Notes: generated by a model from the letters alone, not told the origin. A DNA stretch of 64,000 bases from Sphingomonas sp. So64.6b (GCF_014171475.1 NZ_CP048817.1:2108001-2172000), one strand, 5' to 3'; positions 17,806-27,446 are shown, numbered from the stretch's first letter. Numbers and translations: made by a program.

Positions 17806-18815
17806 CAGATGAACTTGGCCATTGCGCCGGCGGTATCGACCATGCGGTTGGAGAAGCCCCATTCATTATCGTACCAGCTGACCACACGGACGAGCTTGCC
17901 GTCGAGCACGGCGGTTTCCAGGCTGTCCACAGTCGACGATGCCGAGGTGTGCATCAGGTCGATCGAAACCAGCGGTTCGTCAGTGTAATCGAGAATACCT
18001 TTAAGAACAGCGCTTTCCGAGGCAGTCTTAAGGATCGCGTTGACCTCTTCCTTGGTCGTGTCGCGCGACGGCGTGAAGGTCAGGTCGATCAGCGACACGT
18101 CGGGAGTGGGTACGCGGATCGCCGAGCCGTCGAGCTTGCCCTTCAATTCGGGCAGCACTTCGCCGACCGCGCGCGCGGCACCGGTGGTGGTCGGGATCAT
18201 CGACATTCCGGCAGCACGCGCGCGGCGCAGATCGGGATGGATCTGGTCGAGGATCTTCTGGTCGTTGGTATAGGCATGGATCGTGGTCATCAGGCCGCGC
18301 TCGATACCGATCGCGTCATTCAGAACCTTGGCAACCGGCGCCAGGCAGTTGGTCGTGCACGATGCGTTCGAGACGATGTTGTGACCCGCCTCGAGCTTGT
18401 CGTTGTTGACGCCGAACACGACCGTCAGGTCGACGCCTTTGGCCGGCGCGGAGATCAGCACTTTCTTGGCGCCCGCATCGAGATGCTTCTGCGCGCTCTC
18501 GCGATCGGTGAAGAAACCAGTGCATTCGAGCACGATATCGACGCCCAGTTCCTTGTGCGGCAGATTCGCCGGATCACGCTCGGCGGTGACGCGGATGCGC
18601 TTGCCGTCGACTACCAGATCCTGGCCCTCGGCCGAGACCTTGCCGGGATATTTGCCATGCACCGAATCGCGGCTGAACAGCCATGCGTTCGATTTCGCAT
18701 CAGCCAGATCATTGATCGCGACGAGTTCAAGCCCCGTATCGCCCCGCTCCAGCACCGCACGCGCGACAAGCCGGCCGATACGCCCGAACCCGTTGATCGC
18801 AACCTTGACCGTCAT
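17805..18815 (-). CDS. gap: Glyceraldehyde-3-phosphate dehydrogenase
   Basis: A 336-residue type I GAPDH. The N-terminal NAD-binding [15 protein letters not shown] and catalytic Cys153 in [12 protein letters not shown] are present, as is the substrate loop with [18 protein letters not shown]. The start at 18815 excludes an upstream extension. It follows tkt by 13 bp and overlaps the MOSC gene by one base, which makes a carbon-metabolism operon. Confidence 0.97.
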   Translation of the reverse strand: MTVKVAINGFGRIGRLVARAVLERGDTGLELVAINDLADAKSNAWLFSRDSVHGKYPGKVSAEGQDLVVDGKRIRVTAERDPANLPHKELGVDIVLECTGFFTDRESAQKHLDAGAKKVLISAPAKGVDLTVVFGVNNDKLEAGHNIVSNASCTTNCLAPVAKVLNDAIGIERGLMTTIHAYTNDQKILDQIHPDLRRARAAGMSMIPTTTGAARAVGEVLPELKGKLDGSAIRVPTPDVSLIDLTFTPSRDTTKEEVNAILKTASESAVLKGILDYTDEPLVSIDLMHTSASSTVDSLETAVLDGKLVRVVSWYDNEWGFSNRMVDTAGAMAKFI

Positions 18816-18828
18816 CGAATCGTCTCCT

Positions 18829-20793
18829 TCAAGCTTCCAGTTTCGCAATAATCTGCGGCGCGATCGCGTCAGCGGTCAGGCCGAAATGCTCATATAGGGC
18901 TTCGATCGGCGCGGAGGCGCCGAAGCTGTCGATGCCGAAGCGCAGGCCGGCATCGCCGGTATAGCGTTCCCAACCCCAGGTCGCGCCCGCCTCGATCGAG
19001 ACGCGCAGCGCCCCCGCCGGCAGGATATCGGCGCGATAAGCCTCGGGCTGCGCATCGAAACGCGACGTGCAAGGCATGGAGACGACATCGGCGCCAATAC
19101 CGTGTTCTTCAAGCCGGTCAGCGACCGAGACCGCCAGTTGCACTTCGGAGCCAGTCGCGATCAGGACGACACGGCGGGCCGCATTGGCTTCGCGCAGGCG
19201 GTAAGCGCCCTTCGCGCTGAGCATCTCGCCGCCGGTGCGGACCTGCTGCAGATTCTGCCGCGACAAAGCGAGCAAGCCGGGGCCGGTCTTCTTCTCCAGC
19301 GCCAATGCCCAGCATTCCGCCGTCTCGACCGAATCGCACGGGCGATAGACGTCGAGATTGGGGATCGCGCGCAGGCTCATCAGATGCTCGATCGGTTGAT
19401 GCGTCGGGCCGTCCTCGCCCAGCCCGATCGAATCGTGCGTCATGACATAGACGACCCGGGTCTGCTGGATCGCCGACAGGCGGATCGCGGGGCGCGCATA
19501 GTCGCTGAACACCAGGAAAGTGCCGCCATAAGGAATGACGCCACCATGCAGGGCCATGCCGTTCATCGCCGCGCCCATGCCGAATTCGCGGATGCCATAA
19601 TAGAGATAACGCCCGGCATAATCGTCGCGAGTCAGCGGCCCCTGCGCCTTGGCCTTGGTGTTATTCGACCCGGTCAGGTCGGCCGAACCGCCGATTAGTT
19701 CCGGCATCGCCGCCGCCAGACCTTCCAGCGCCAGTTCCGACGCCTTGCGGCTCGCGACCGAGGGCGGCATCTTTTCCCAGTTGGAGAAGGCCGCGGCGAC
19801 AGCATCGCCTGCCTTGATGTCGCCCGCCATGCGGCGCTCGAATTCACCCCGATGCGAATGACTTGCCAGACGTTCCGTCCATGCCTTGCGAAGCTCTACG
19901 CTGCGCTTGCCGGCATCAAGCCAGGTGTCGCGAATGTCCTGCGGGATCTCGAACGGCGCCGACGTCCAGCCGAGCGTCTCGCGCGCTGCGGCCACTTCGG
20001 CGGCACCCAGCGCCGCGCCGTGAGTCGCCGACGTGCCCTGCTTGTTGGGCGCGCCCTTGCCGATGATCGTGCGGCACTGGATCAGCGAGGGCCGCGGATC
20101 GGCCAGCGCCTCGTCCATCGCGCGCGCGATATCGGCAACGTCATGACCGTCACATGACACGACATGCCATCCGCTCGCACGGTAGCGCGCGGGAATGTCC
20201 TCGCTCGACGACAGGCTGACCGCGCCATCGATGGTGATACGGTTGTCGTCCCACAACACGTTGAGCCGGCCCAGCCCGAGATGCCCGGCGAGTCCGACCG
20301 CTTCGTGGTTGATGCCTTCCATCAGGCAGCCATCGCCCGAGATCACCCAGGTATTGTGATCGACCAGATCGTCGTCGAACACGGCATTGAGGTGACGCTC
20401 GGCCACCGCCATGCCGACCGCCATTGCGAATCCCTGCCCCAACGGCCCGGTCGTCGCCTCGACTCCGGCGAGTTCGAAATTCTCCGGATGACCGGCGCAC
20501 GGGCTGCCGAGTTTCCGGAAATTACGCATGTCGTCCATCGTCGGCTTTTCATAACCGGTCAGATGGAGCAGCGCGTAGATCAGCATCGAGCCGTGGCCGG
20601 CCGACAGGACGAAGCGGTCACGGTCGGGCCAGTGCGGATCGGCCGGATCGAACTTCAGATACCGTGTGAACAGGACCGTCGCGACATCGGCCATACCCAT
20701 CGGCATGCCGGGATGACCGGAATTGGCGGCCTCCACCGCGTCCATCGCAAGCGCGCGGATTGCGTTCGCGAGATCGGTATCAGAAGCGGCCAT
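18829..20793 (-). CDS. tkt: Transketolase
   Basis: A 654-residue thiamine diphosphate enzyme of the pentose phosphate pathway. The ThDP motif [24 protein letters not shown] is near residue 155, the N-terminal [19 protein letters not shown] is diagnostic and [20 protein letters not shown] marks the pyrimidine domain. The start [16 protein letters not shown] at 20793 was chosen; the frame continues upstream but that part is not transketolase-like. It is first in the operon and divergent from the zapA cluster. Confidence 0.96.
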   Translation of the reverse strand: MAASDTDLANAIRALAMDAVEAANSGHPGMPMGMADVATVLFTRYLKFDPADPHWPDRDRFVLSAGHGSMLIYALLHLTGYEKPTMDDMRNFRKLGSPCAGHPENFELAGVEATTGPLGQGFAMAVGMAVAERHLNAVFDDDLVDHNTWVISGDGCLMEGINHEAVGLAGHLGLGRLNVLWDDNRITIDGAVSLSSSEDIPARYRASGWHVVSCDGHDVADIARAMDEALADPRPSLIQCRTIIGKGAPNKQGTSATHGAALGAAEVAAARETLGWTSAPFEIPQDIRDTWLDAGKRSVELRKAWTERLASHSHRGEFERRMAGDIKAGDAVAAAFSNWEKMPPSVASRKASELALEGLAAAMPELIGGSADLTGSNNTKAKAQGPLTRDDYAGRYLYYGIREFGMGAAMNGMALHGGVIPYGGTFLVFSDYARPAIRLSAIQQTRVVYVMTHDSIGLGEDGPTHQPIEHLMSLRAIPNLDVYRPCDSVETAECWALALEKKTGPGLLALSRQNLQQVRTGGEMLSAKGAYRLREANAARRVVLIATGSEVQLAVSVADRLEEHGIGADVVSMPCTSRFDAQPEAYRADILPAGALRVSIEAGATWGWERYTGDAGLRFGIDSFGASAPIEALYEHFGLTADAIAPQIIAKLEA

Positions 20794-20961
20794 CGGTTTC
20801 CTCGGGTTGCCGGGGCCCAAATGCGGTTGGCCCAAAAAGCCTTGGTGGGGCAGCCGGCGAGTCGATAATGTGCGCGGTCTTTGCGGTGGCTCGCCCTCTG
20901 CGTCAACCGCGCTGGTCCAAATCGATCTTGTCGTCACGCGAAGCCGTGCTATCGCAACAAC

Positions 20962-21165
20962 ATGGCCGATGCCCTTTCTTCCGCCACTGACCGCATCGAG
21001 GACGCGATCGCCCGGATCGAGGCTGCGACCGCTGCCCGGACTCGGGCAAATAACGCGCTCGTCCGGCGTCATGAGACACTGCGCAGTCGTATGGCCGAGG
21101 CGATCGCCGCGCTCGACGACGTGATTGCGCAAGCTGGGGTGATAACGCCGGGCGAGGAAGACTGA
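20962..21165 (+). CDS. Small coiled-coil protein upstream of zapA
   Basis: A 67-residue, Ala/Arg/Glu-rich protein (MADALSSATDRIEDAIARIEAA ... RRHETLRSRMAEAIAALDDVIAQA) predicted to be almost entirely helical coiled coil. The ATG at 20962 lies just after the divergent tkt promoter region and the stop overlaps the zapA start (TGATG). Small helical proteins of this kind often precede zapA in alphaproteobacteria; a role alongside ZapA at the division site is inference. Confidence 0.8.
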   Translation: MADALSSATDRIEDAIARIEAATAARTRANNALVRRHETLRSRMAEAIAALDDVIAQAGVITPGEED

Positions 21166-21452
21166 TGGCCGACGTCACGCTCACCATCGGCGACCGCCGC
21201 CATATCGTCGCCTGCCGCGATGGCGAAGAAGACCAGTTGCTCCGCGTCGGCGCAATGCTCGACGCGCGCTGGACCGCCGCCTCGCGCGCCGCCGGCGGGA
21301 TGAATGCCGAACGGACGATGTTGTTCATCGCACTGATGCTGGCTGATTCGCTTGACGAGGCCGAACGCCGCGCGCCCGACAAAGCCGGAGAGGCGCTGCT
21401 CGAAAAACTGGCCGATCGGCTCGAGGAGCTGGCCGCGGCCCTTGAGAATTAA
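21165..21452 (+). CDS. zapA: Cell division protein ZapA
   Basis: A 95-residue ZapA, which bundles FtsZ filaments at the Z-ring. The N-terminal fold MADVTLTIGDRRHIVACRDGEEDQL and the C-terminal coiled coil (DEAERRAPDKAGEALLEKLADRLEELAAAL) match the family. It is translationally linked to the small coiled-coil gene and followed by the 6S RNA and 5-FCL genes, a well-conserved arrangement in proteobacteria. Confidence 0.92.
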   Translation: MADVTLTIGDRRHIVACRDGEEDQLLRVGAMLDARWTAASRAAGGMNAERTMLFIALMLADSLDEAERRAPDKAGEALLEKLADRLEELAAALEN

Positions 21453-21475
21453 CCTCTCAGTCCCTATAAGTATAA

Positions 21476-21638
21476 GTGGCGGGCACTGCCCGGTACGAGC
21501 CTTACCGATTATCCCTGAGGCGATTATTCTTCCTAGGGGGTTGTCCCTGCGCAGGTCCTGGCCTGTCGTACATGATCCCCACCTGATGCTACTGGCGTCA
21601 GAGGATATTCAGGCAAACGGCCACGGTGGTCCCGCCAC
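21476..21638 (+). ncRNA. ssrS: 6S RNA (RNA polymerase-binding regulator)
   Basis: No coding frame fits this 200-bp gap, which sits exactly where 6S RNA is found in proteobacteria: between zapA and the 5-FCL gene. An outer stem closes it perfectly, GTGGCGGG (21476-21483) with CCCGCCAC (21631-21638), giving about 163 nt, the usual 6S size. The interior looks able to fold into a long interrupted hairpin with an open middle. Exact ends are approximate; a T-run (CTTTTTC, 21648-21654) follows the 3' side and could terminate it. Confidence 0.72.
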
Positions 21639-21656
21639 ACCCACCGGCTTTTTCAG

Positions 21657-22205
21657 ATGACGCTCGACAAGCAAGCCCTGCGCGCGGCGACGCGTGCCGC
21701 CCGCGATCGCTTCGTGGCGGACACGCGGCCGGTCATGACACCACCGCCCGCCTATCTCGCGCGCCTGTCGCATGGTCTGACCATTGCCTCCTACGTGCCG
21801 ATGGGCAGCGAAGCCGATCCCAGCCCGCTCGCCCGCGCCGCGGTCGAGGCCGGCTGCATCATCGCCCTCCCCCATATCGTCGATCGCACGAAGCCGATGC
21901 GCTTCCTCGCCTGGGATACCGAAGCAGCGTTGATCGCCGGGCCGTTCGGCCTGCACCAGCCGGCCGAGGAAGCGGCCGAGCTCAGCCCCGACATCATCCT
22001 GACCCCGCTGGTCGCCTTCGACCACAGCCTCAACCGCCTCGGCCAAGGCGCCGGTTATTATGATCGCGCTTTTCTGCGTTTCCCGGAAAGCTGGCGCGTC
22101 GGCATTGCCTGGTCGATACAGCAAGTCGATTCGCTACCCGTGGATCCGTGGGACGTGCCGCTCCACGCCATCGTCACCGAAATAGAATGGGCCGTAAAAG
22201 AATGA
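21657..22205 (+). CDS. 5-formyltetrahydrofolate cyclo-ligase (YgfA family)
   Basis: A 182-residue ATP-dependent enzyme converting 5-formyl-THF to methenyl-THF. Motifs present are IASYVPMGSEADP, the Asp/Lys region around residues 70-80, LTPLVAFDHSLNRLGQGAGYYDR (the signature) and an N-terminal KQALRAATRAAR basic helix. The ATG lies 18 bp after the 6S RNA closing stem, so the two are probably on one transcript, as in E. coli ssrS-ygfA. Confidence 0.94.
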   Translation: MTLDKQALRAATRAARDRFVADTRPVMTPPPAYLARLSHGLTIASYVPMGSEADPSPLARAAVEAGCIIALPHIVDRTKPMRFLAWDTEAALIAGPFGLHQPAEEAAELSPDIILTPLVAFDHSLNRLGQGAGYYDRAFLRFPESWRVGIAWSIQQVDSLPVDPWDVPLHAIVTEIEWAVKE

Positions 22206-22212
22206 TCGTCCG

Positions 22213-22425
22213 ATGACCCCCAGCTGGCGCAAACCGGTCGGCATGCTCGCGATCCTGGTGCTGATCGCGCTATGGGTGATCGCGGTCGCCAGCGCGTCGG
22301 GCTGGGTGGGCAACTGGCACTGGCTGTTGCAGCTCGCCTTCTATCTCGTCACCGGCATCATCTGGCTGTGGATCCTGCCAATGCGGCGTATGCTGCTGTG
22401 GATGGAGACCGGGCGCTGGCGGTGA
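22213..22425 (+). CDS. DUF2842 small membrane protein
   Basis: A 70-residue protein with two membrane helices (MLAILVLIALWVIAVASAS and LLQLAFYLVTGIIWLWILPM) separated by GWVGNWHW and ending RRMLLWMETGRWR. This matches DUF2842, a family found almost only in alphaproteobacteria and of unknown function. It starts 7 bp after the 5-FCL stop, so the two genes are probably co-transcribed. Confidence 0.88.
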   Translation: MTPSWRKPVGMLAILVLIALWVIAVASASGWVGNWHWLLQLAFYLVTGIIWLWILPMRRMLLWMETGRWR

Positions 22426-22492
22426 CGCAGCGGCATGCAAAGCCTGAAATCTCGATTTTTCGAAGAACACTAAGGCCATTCCACCTGGGGAA

Positions 22493-22569
<77 letters not shown>

Positions 22570-22647
22570 TTATGAAGCGTGAGGCGCGGCACCTAAGCGA
22601 GGTGCCCTACCCTGTCAACGACTGTTTAGACTTCTTTGGTTTTGCCG

Positions 22648-22817
22648 AAGACGGTACCGGCCCGCTCCCCCTCCCGGCCACCCATTCAGGATATTCTGTG
22701 GGTGGCCGGGAGGGGGAGTGTTGCCTGCCGCCGGGTCGATCATGCCCCCGGTATGATCTGCAGGATGCCGGGGGCATCCTGCACCCGACGGCATCCAACA
22801 CTGGCCGGTACCGTCTT
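22648..22817. repeat. Large nested inverted-repeat structure (three-way junction)
   Basis: Four stems nest in 170 bp. The outer stem is AAGACGGTACCGGCC (22648-22662) with GGCCGGTACCGTCTT (22803-22817), 15 bp perfect. Inside is a 20-bp perfect hairpin, 22665-22684 with 22699-22718. A second arm pairs 22719-22736 with 22783-22800 (three to four mismatches) and is capped by ATGCCCCCGG (22742-22751) with CCGGGGGCAT (22768-22777). No coding frame explains it. It lies 15 bp from the end of the minus-strand AI-2E gene, so it may also end that transcript. Confidence 0.88.
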
Positions 22818-22832
22818 TCCAAATTCAGGCTC

Positions 22833-24077
22833 TTAGACTTCCGGCAAATCATCGCGCCCGCGCCGCTTGCGCTGCTGCGTCAGCGTGCCGTGTTCAAACA
22901 GGAAACCGGCGATATCTGGCTTGCCCGCCGCACCGATCACGGTTTGCAGGATGATCAGCAACGGCACCGCGAGCAACGCGCCCGTCGTCCCCCATACCCA
23001 GCCCCAGAAGCTGAGCGAGATGAGAATCAGGATCGGATTGATGGTCAGACGGTGCCCGACGATGAACGGCGTGATGGCGTTGGCTTCGATCAGATGCGCG
23101 CCGATCATGATCACCGCGGGCAGCACCGCGACCCACACGTCCTGGAAAGTCATCAATCCGCCGAGCAGCAACAGCATCGCCGCGATGATCGGTCCGAAAT
23201 AAGGGATGTAGTTGAGCAAGGCGACGATGCCGCCCCACATCAACGGATAAGGCATGTCGATCAGCCACAGCGCAAGGGCGATGACCAGGCCGAGCGACAG
23301 GTTGATGATGGTGATCGTGCCGAGATAAGCGGACACGTCATCGACCACGTCCTGGATCACCCGTGCCGTGGCCATGGCGCCGCCGAAGCTCGACCGGCTG
23401 GTGATCGTCTTCTTGCGCAACCGGGTCCAGCCGGAGAGAAAGAAATAGACCACCAGGATCGCAAAGAAGACCTGAATGATCAGCGTCGGCGCGGACGTCG
23501 CGGCGAGTTCGAGGATCGAATTGGGCGGCGTCGCGGCGACGGTTTGCGGCTGGCGCACCGCCTCGTTCGAGGCGAGTTGGCGCACGGTGCGGTTGATATA
23601 TTTTTCCAGCGTCGAATAGAGATCGAGAATCGGCTGGATATTCATCTGGATGCGGTTGATCCGCTCGGGCAGCTTGCGAAAGAATTCGGTCGCCGGAACG
23701 ATGATCGCGGCGAGCGCGATGTTCGCTGCGACGAGGAACAGCAAAACGCAGGTCAACGCCGCCAGGGGTGATGGCACATGATGCCGCTCGAGCCATTCGA
23801 GTACCGGGACCAGCGCGATCGCAACGACCAGCGCCGCGGTGGTCGGCAGGAAGAACTCCGCCCCCGCCTTGAGCGCGAAGGGCAAGGCCAGCGCCAAGCC
23901 GATGCCGCAGATCAGCGTCAGCGCGGCGAGCAAACGGTCGCGGCGCATCGCGATCCGGGCATCTTCGCCTGCCTCGATCGTGCTGGTCAGCGGCAATCCG
24001 AACGCGCCGAACGTCGATGCCGGCGTGACCATTGGCTGTTCGATCGGCCGTTCTTCTCCCGTCGCCTCGTCCGCCAC
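22833..24077 (-). CDS. AI-2E family transporter (PerM/TqsA-like permease)
   Basis: A 414-residue polytopic membrane protein. A ~40-residue cytosolic N-terminus precedes eight or so helices; the conserved C-terminal half carries SAYLGTITIINLSLGLVIALALWLIDMPYPLMWGG, LLNYIPYFGPIIAAML and the family's GxxWGTxGALLAVPLL ending. Members export autoinducer-2 or act as Na+/H+ antiporters; which applies here cannot be read from sequence. Start ATG at 24077, divergent from glpK by 77 bp. Confidence 0.9.
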   Translation of the reverse strand: MADEATGEERPIEQPMVTPASTFGAFGLPLTSTIEAGEDARIAMRRDRLLAALTLICGIGLALALPFALKAGAEFFLPTTAALVVAIALVPVLEWLERHHVPSPLAALTCVLLFLVAANIALAAIIVPATEFFRKLPERINRIQMNIQPILDLYSTLEKYINRTVRQLASNEAVRQPQTVAATPPNSILELAATSAPTLIIQVFFAILVVYFFLSGWTRLRKKTITSRSSFGGAMATARVIQDVVDDVSAYLGTITIINLSLGLVIALALWLIDMPYPLMWGGIVALLNYIPYFGPIIAAMLLLLGGLMTFQDVWVAVLPAVIMIGAHLIEANAITPFIVGHRLTINPILILISLSFWGWVWGTTGALLAVPLLIILQTVIGAAGKPDIAGFLFEHGTLTQQRKRRGRDDLPEV

Positions 24078-24154
24078 TCTCGTACCTGCCCTTCTGAATT
24101 CACCACGACACTAGCCTCATTCCCTCGGCTTGTAATCCCGGCTAGCCTCGTTTG

Positions 24155-25630
24155 ATGCGCGATCTAATCCTGGTCATTGACGAAGGCACGACATCGACCC
24201 GTGCCATGCTTTTCAAACCCGACGGAAGTTGCATCGGCAGCAAGGCGACCGAACTCACCCAGCACTATCCCGAACCGGGTCGCGTCGAGCATGACGCCGC
24301 CGAAATCTGGCAACGCACCTTCGCCGTCACTGGCGCGATGGTCGAACTGGCTGGCGGTGCGGAGCGAATCTCGGCGATCGGAATCACCAACCAGCGCGAG
24401 ACGATTGTGTTCTGGGACCGGACGACCGGCGAGCCGCTTGCCCCCGCGATCGTCTGGCAGGACCGGCGCACCGCGGCGATCTGCCGGGACTTGCGCGAGG
24501 CCGGACATGAGCCCGCGGTGCAGGCCAAGACCGGATTGCTGCTCGATCCCTATTTCTCGGGCTCGAAGATCGGCTGGGCGATGCAGAACTGGCCGCAGCT
24601 GAAAGAAGCCGGAAACCGTCTCGCCATCGGCACGATCGAGAGCTGGCTGATCTGGAAGCTGACCGCCGGGGAAAATGCGGCCGGCGTGCACATCACCGAT
24701 GCGACCAATGCCAGCCGCACCGCGCTGATGGCGATCGGCAGCGGCCATTGGGATGACGGGCTGATCGAATTGTTCGGCGCCCCGCGCAAGGCACTGCCCG
24801 AGATCGTCGATTGCGCGGGGCAGTTCGGCGAGACGACGCTGTTTGGCGCGGCGATCCCGATCTGCGGCATCGCCGGCGACCAGCAGGCCGCGACGATCGG
24901 CCAGTCCTGCCTCAAGCCCGGCGAGACCAAGGCGACCTTCGGCACCGGCGCGTTCGTGCTGACTCAGGCGGGACCGACTCCGCCGACGTCGCGCAACCGG
25001 CTGCTCTCGACCATCGTCTGGCAATTGGGCGGACGCCGCGCCTATGCGCTGGAGGGGTCGGTGTTCGTCGCCGGCAGCCTGATCAAATGGCTGCGCGACG
25101 AGATCGGCCTGATCGGTACCGCCGCCGAGACCGAAGCGCTGGCGCGTAGCGTGCCCGACAATGGCGGCGTCTATCTCGTACCCGCGCTGTCGGGGCTTGG
25201 CGCGCCGTGGTGGCAGCCCGAGGCGCGCGGGGCACTGTCAGGGCTCAGCTTCTCGACCAGCAAGGCGCATATCGTGCGTGCCGCGCTCGAGGCGATGGCG
25301 CATCAGGCGCACGACCTGAAGACCGCTTTTGCCGCCGACGGCATCGATTGGCAGAGCGTTCGCATCGATGGCGGCATGGTCGCCAATGACTGGATGGCGC
25401 AGGATCTTGCCGACATTCTCGGCATCTCGGTGGAACGCCCGAAGTTCGCCGAGACCACTGCGCTCGGCGCGGCCATGCTGGCGGGGGTTGGGTGCGGCCT
25501 ATTCGATGGGCTCGAGACAGCGAGCGTCATGCGCGGGAGCGTCGAGACGTTCGAGCCGGCGATCGATGCCGACATACGTGCGGCTAGGCTGGCCGGCTGG
25601 AAGACCGCGGTCGACAAGGTGGTCGGCTGA
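24155..25630 (+). CDS. glpK: Glycerol kinase
   Basis: A 491-residue FGGY-family kinase making glycerol 3-phosphate. It shows the N-terminal phosphate loop LILVIDEGTTSTRAMLF, GITNQRETIVFWDR, IVWQDRRTA, KATFGTGAFVLTQAG and the C-terminal ADP-binding RIDGGMVANDWMAQ. The ATG at 24155 was chosen; a TTG sits just before it in frame. No glycerol facilitator or glpD lies adjacent. A REP-like repeat and a gene remnant follow. Confidence 0.95.
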   Translation: MRDLILVIDEGTTSTRAMLFKPDGSCIGSKATELTQHYPEPGRVEHDAAEIWQRTFAVTGAMVELAGGAERISAIGITNQRETIVFWDRTTGEPLAPAIVWQDRRTAAICRDLREAGHEPAVQAKTGLLLDPYFSGSKIGWAMQNWPQLKEAGNRLAIGTIESWLIWKLTAGENAAGVHITDATNASRTALMAIGSGHWDDGLIELFGAPRKALPEIVDCAGQFGETTLFGAAIPICGIAGDQQAATIGQSCLKPGETKATFGTGAFVLTQAGPTPPTSRNRLLSTIVWQLGGRRAYALEGSVFVAGSLIKWLRDEIGLIGTAAETEALARSVPDNGGVYLVPALSGLGAPWWQPEARGALSGLSFSTSKAHIVRAALEAMAHQAHDLKTAFAADGIDWQSVRIDGGMVANDWMAQDLADILGISVERPKFAETTALGAAMLAGVGCGLFDGLETASVMRGSVETFEPAIDADIRAARLAGWKTAVDKVVG

Positions 25631-25670
25631 GCCGCTAAAGCGACGTCGCCTTGGACGGACGCACCCTCCC

Positions 25671-25756
25671 CCGTTTGTGCTGAGCTTGTCGAAGCACCGC
25701 CCTTCGCTTACGTCCGCGAAGAAAAAACGGCCCTTTGACAAGCTCAGGGCGAACGG
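25671..25756. repeat. REP-like inverted repeat, copy 2
   Basis: The left arm CCGTTTGTGCTGAGCTTGTC(GAAG) at 25671-25694 faces CTTTGACAAGCTCAGGGCGA(ACGG) at 25733-25756 across a 38-bp spacer. It belongs to the same family as the copies at 4.9, 42.8, 43.8, 46.9 and 49.7 kb, and lies at the 3' end of glpK. Confidence 0.9.
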
Positions 25757-25774
25757 GATTTCACGCGGTAAATC

Positions 25775-26029
25775 CTAGCTGGGACAGGCAGCTTCCGCCG
25801 GCTTTACCCAGCGCTGGTCGAGCAGGCTCAGCGCGACACGATATGCCCGGTCCTTGCGACTGCCGATCTCCATCACGTCGGGCGGGACATCGCACTGCGG
25901 GAAGACACCCCGATCGCGCTGCATTGGCCGCCAGTTGAGCCGAAACTGCAGTAGCGGGACCGACAGACGCAGACCGGAATTGGGCAGCACGAGATCCCAG
26001 CGATAGCCGCAGCACGATCTGCTAGCGGT
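25775..26029 (-). pseudogene. C-terminal remnant of an S41-family peptidase
   Basis: The minus frame reads GYRWDLVLPNSGLRLSVPLL, then DRGVFPQCDVPPDVMEIGSRKDRAYRVALSLL and stops at 25775. 'LPNSGLR..IP' and 'DRGV.P...VPP' followed by a '.kD..l..al.ll' helix match the C-terminal end of S41 (C-terminal-processing) peptidases. There is no start codon, signal peptide or catalytic domain upstream; an in-frame stop lies at about 26033 and an AT-rich element begins at 26041. It looks like a gene tail left after a deletion or insertion. Confidence 0.55.
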
Positions 26030-26040
26030 TATTTACCACA

Positions 26041-26133
26041 AGTATCTGATATACATAAATTAATCATCCAATACCGAAGGCAGCAGCAGAAGAGAAGATA
26101 CAACACAACCGGTGTCCCATATCTCCCACCGCC
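26041..26133 (+). repeat. AT-rich 92-bp element, copy A
   Basis: This stretch begins AGTATCTGATATACATAAAT and ends GGTGTCCCATATCTCCCACC. A related element lies in reverse orientation at 39322-39411: both have AGTATYTGATATAYA at one end and GGTGTCCCATATCTCCC (17 bp identical) at the other, with the same 69-base offset. It abuts the truncated S41 gene. Its nature (mobile-element end, recombination site or promoter) is unknown. From 26134 to 26303 I see nothing else that can be supported. Confidence 0.6.
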
Positions 26134-26303
26134 ATCCTCGCCGCATGGTGCCGACCACGATTCAACTATGACCGAGGATCGGGCATAGCTCCATCTGCCG
26201 GACTTGCACCGGCACGCTCTTTCTCTTTGTCGACAGCAGGATCACAGCAATGCCACCGGCGCAGGTGTCTCATATGAGGCGTAACGCGCCGCGTCTTTGC
26301 CTT

Positions 26304-27428
26304 TCAGCGAAAGCGCACCACGACATTGGACGCGGGCCATTCGCGTGACTTGCGCGTCGGTCCCGCCGATTGCCACGGTTTGCTGCCAAGCGCTCCGATA
26401 TCGTCATACCGCCCGATCTCGGTGTAGGCATCGATCACGAACGGGATGCCTTCCGCCTTGAGCGGATCAAGGCTGTTCGCGACGTGCAGATGAAGATGCG
26501 GGCCGGTCGTGTCGCCGCTGAAGCCCAGCGCGCCGATCGCCTGCCCGCGACGGACACGCTGCCCGACCTTCACCTGGATACTGCCCGGCCGCAGATGCTC
26601 ATAGAAAGCGTAGCGGCCCTGCCCCAGGTCGAGCGCGACATAATTACCGGCCCCGTCGCCAAGGGCGTGATCGGGATTGCCGGCGATCGATGTGCTTTCC
26701 ACCATTCCATCGCGTACCGCCGCAACCCGCGCATCGGCACCGGCAAGGACGGGTGCGTCATAGCCGATCGCATCGACCGGACGGTCTGGATCGCCCCGAG
26801 TGGTGCGCCCGGCCTCATCGAGACCGACCCAGTCGATCGCGTAACGCCCCGGAATGCGCGCCTTGCCGCCCAGTGTGTAGATTACCCGGCGATGGCCGCG
26901 CGGCCAGTCCGGCGATTGCACTGCCGCCCAGAGTCCAGCCGCCAGCGGCGGCGCCAGCGTCACCGGCGCGGACTGGTTCAACGCAACCGCCGGGATTTCG
27001 AGGCGCAGCGGGCACGTCTCGCAGGCCGCGATATAATCGACCATATGGCCGATCCGCCGCGGCAATGGTCCGGCCAGTTCGACATATAGCACGGCTCTGG
27101 CGCCGGGCTGGATCGTCACCCGCGCCGCGCTCGGATCGTCTTTCGTCCCAGTGAGCGGGATCAGATGCGCCAGCAGCGGTCGGCGGCTGAAGCTCTTGAG
27201 GATTTTGCCGGTATCGCCATCGGTGACGAGAATGCCGCGCACCGCCAGCGGCATGGCGGCGAAATTCGTCAGATGAAGCTCGTAGCGAACCGCTCTCCCG
27301 CCATCGGTTGCGACGACCTGCGGAAGTTGCGGCACGCTGACGTCGAACGATTCGGACAGAGGCTCGCTTCCGGTCGCCCCCAGCAAGGCCGGAACAACGC
27401 AAATCAAGAGCAATCGGGAATATCGCAT
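26304..27428 (-). CDS. Secreted M23 family metallopeptidase with N-terminal beta-rich domain
   Basis: A 374-residue protein. A signal peptide (MRYSRLLLICVVPALLGATG) precedes a ~180-residue beta-rich domain of unknown type containing a CETC motif, then an M23 domain at about residues 200-330 with VDAIGYDAPVLAG, YAFYEHLRPGSIQVKVGQRVRRGQ and HLHLHVANS (the HxH zinc ligands). The first ligand motif (HxxxD) is not obvious: the usual His-x-x-x-Asp block reads like IGYDAPV, so it may be inactive or use other residues. It is 18 bp from the acyl-CoA synthetase gene. Confidence 0.85.
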   Translation of the reverse strand: MRYSRLLLICVVPALLGATGSEPLSESFDVSVPQLPQVVATDGGRAVRYELHLTNFAAMPLAVRGILVTDGDTGKILKSFSRRPLLAHLIPLTGTKDDPSAARVTIQPGARAVLYVELAGPLPRRIGHMVDYIAACETCPLRLEIPAVALNQSAPVTLAPPLAAGLWAAVQSPDWPRGHRRVIYTLGGKARIPGRYAIDWVGLDEAGRTTRGDPDRPVDAIGYDAPVLAGADARVAAVRDGMVESTSIAGNPDHALGDGAGNYVALDLGQGRYAFYEHLRPGSIQVKVGQRVRRGQAIGALGFSGDTTGPHLHLHVANSLDPLKAEGIPFVIDAYTEIGRYDDIGALGSKPWQSAGPTRKSREWPASNVVVRFR

Positions 27429-27446
27429 CGACGCGGTCTAACCGCG

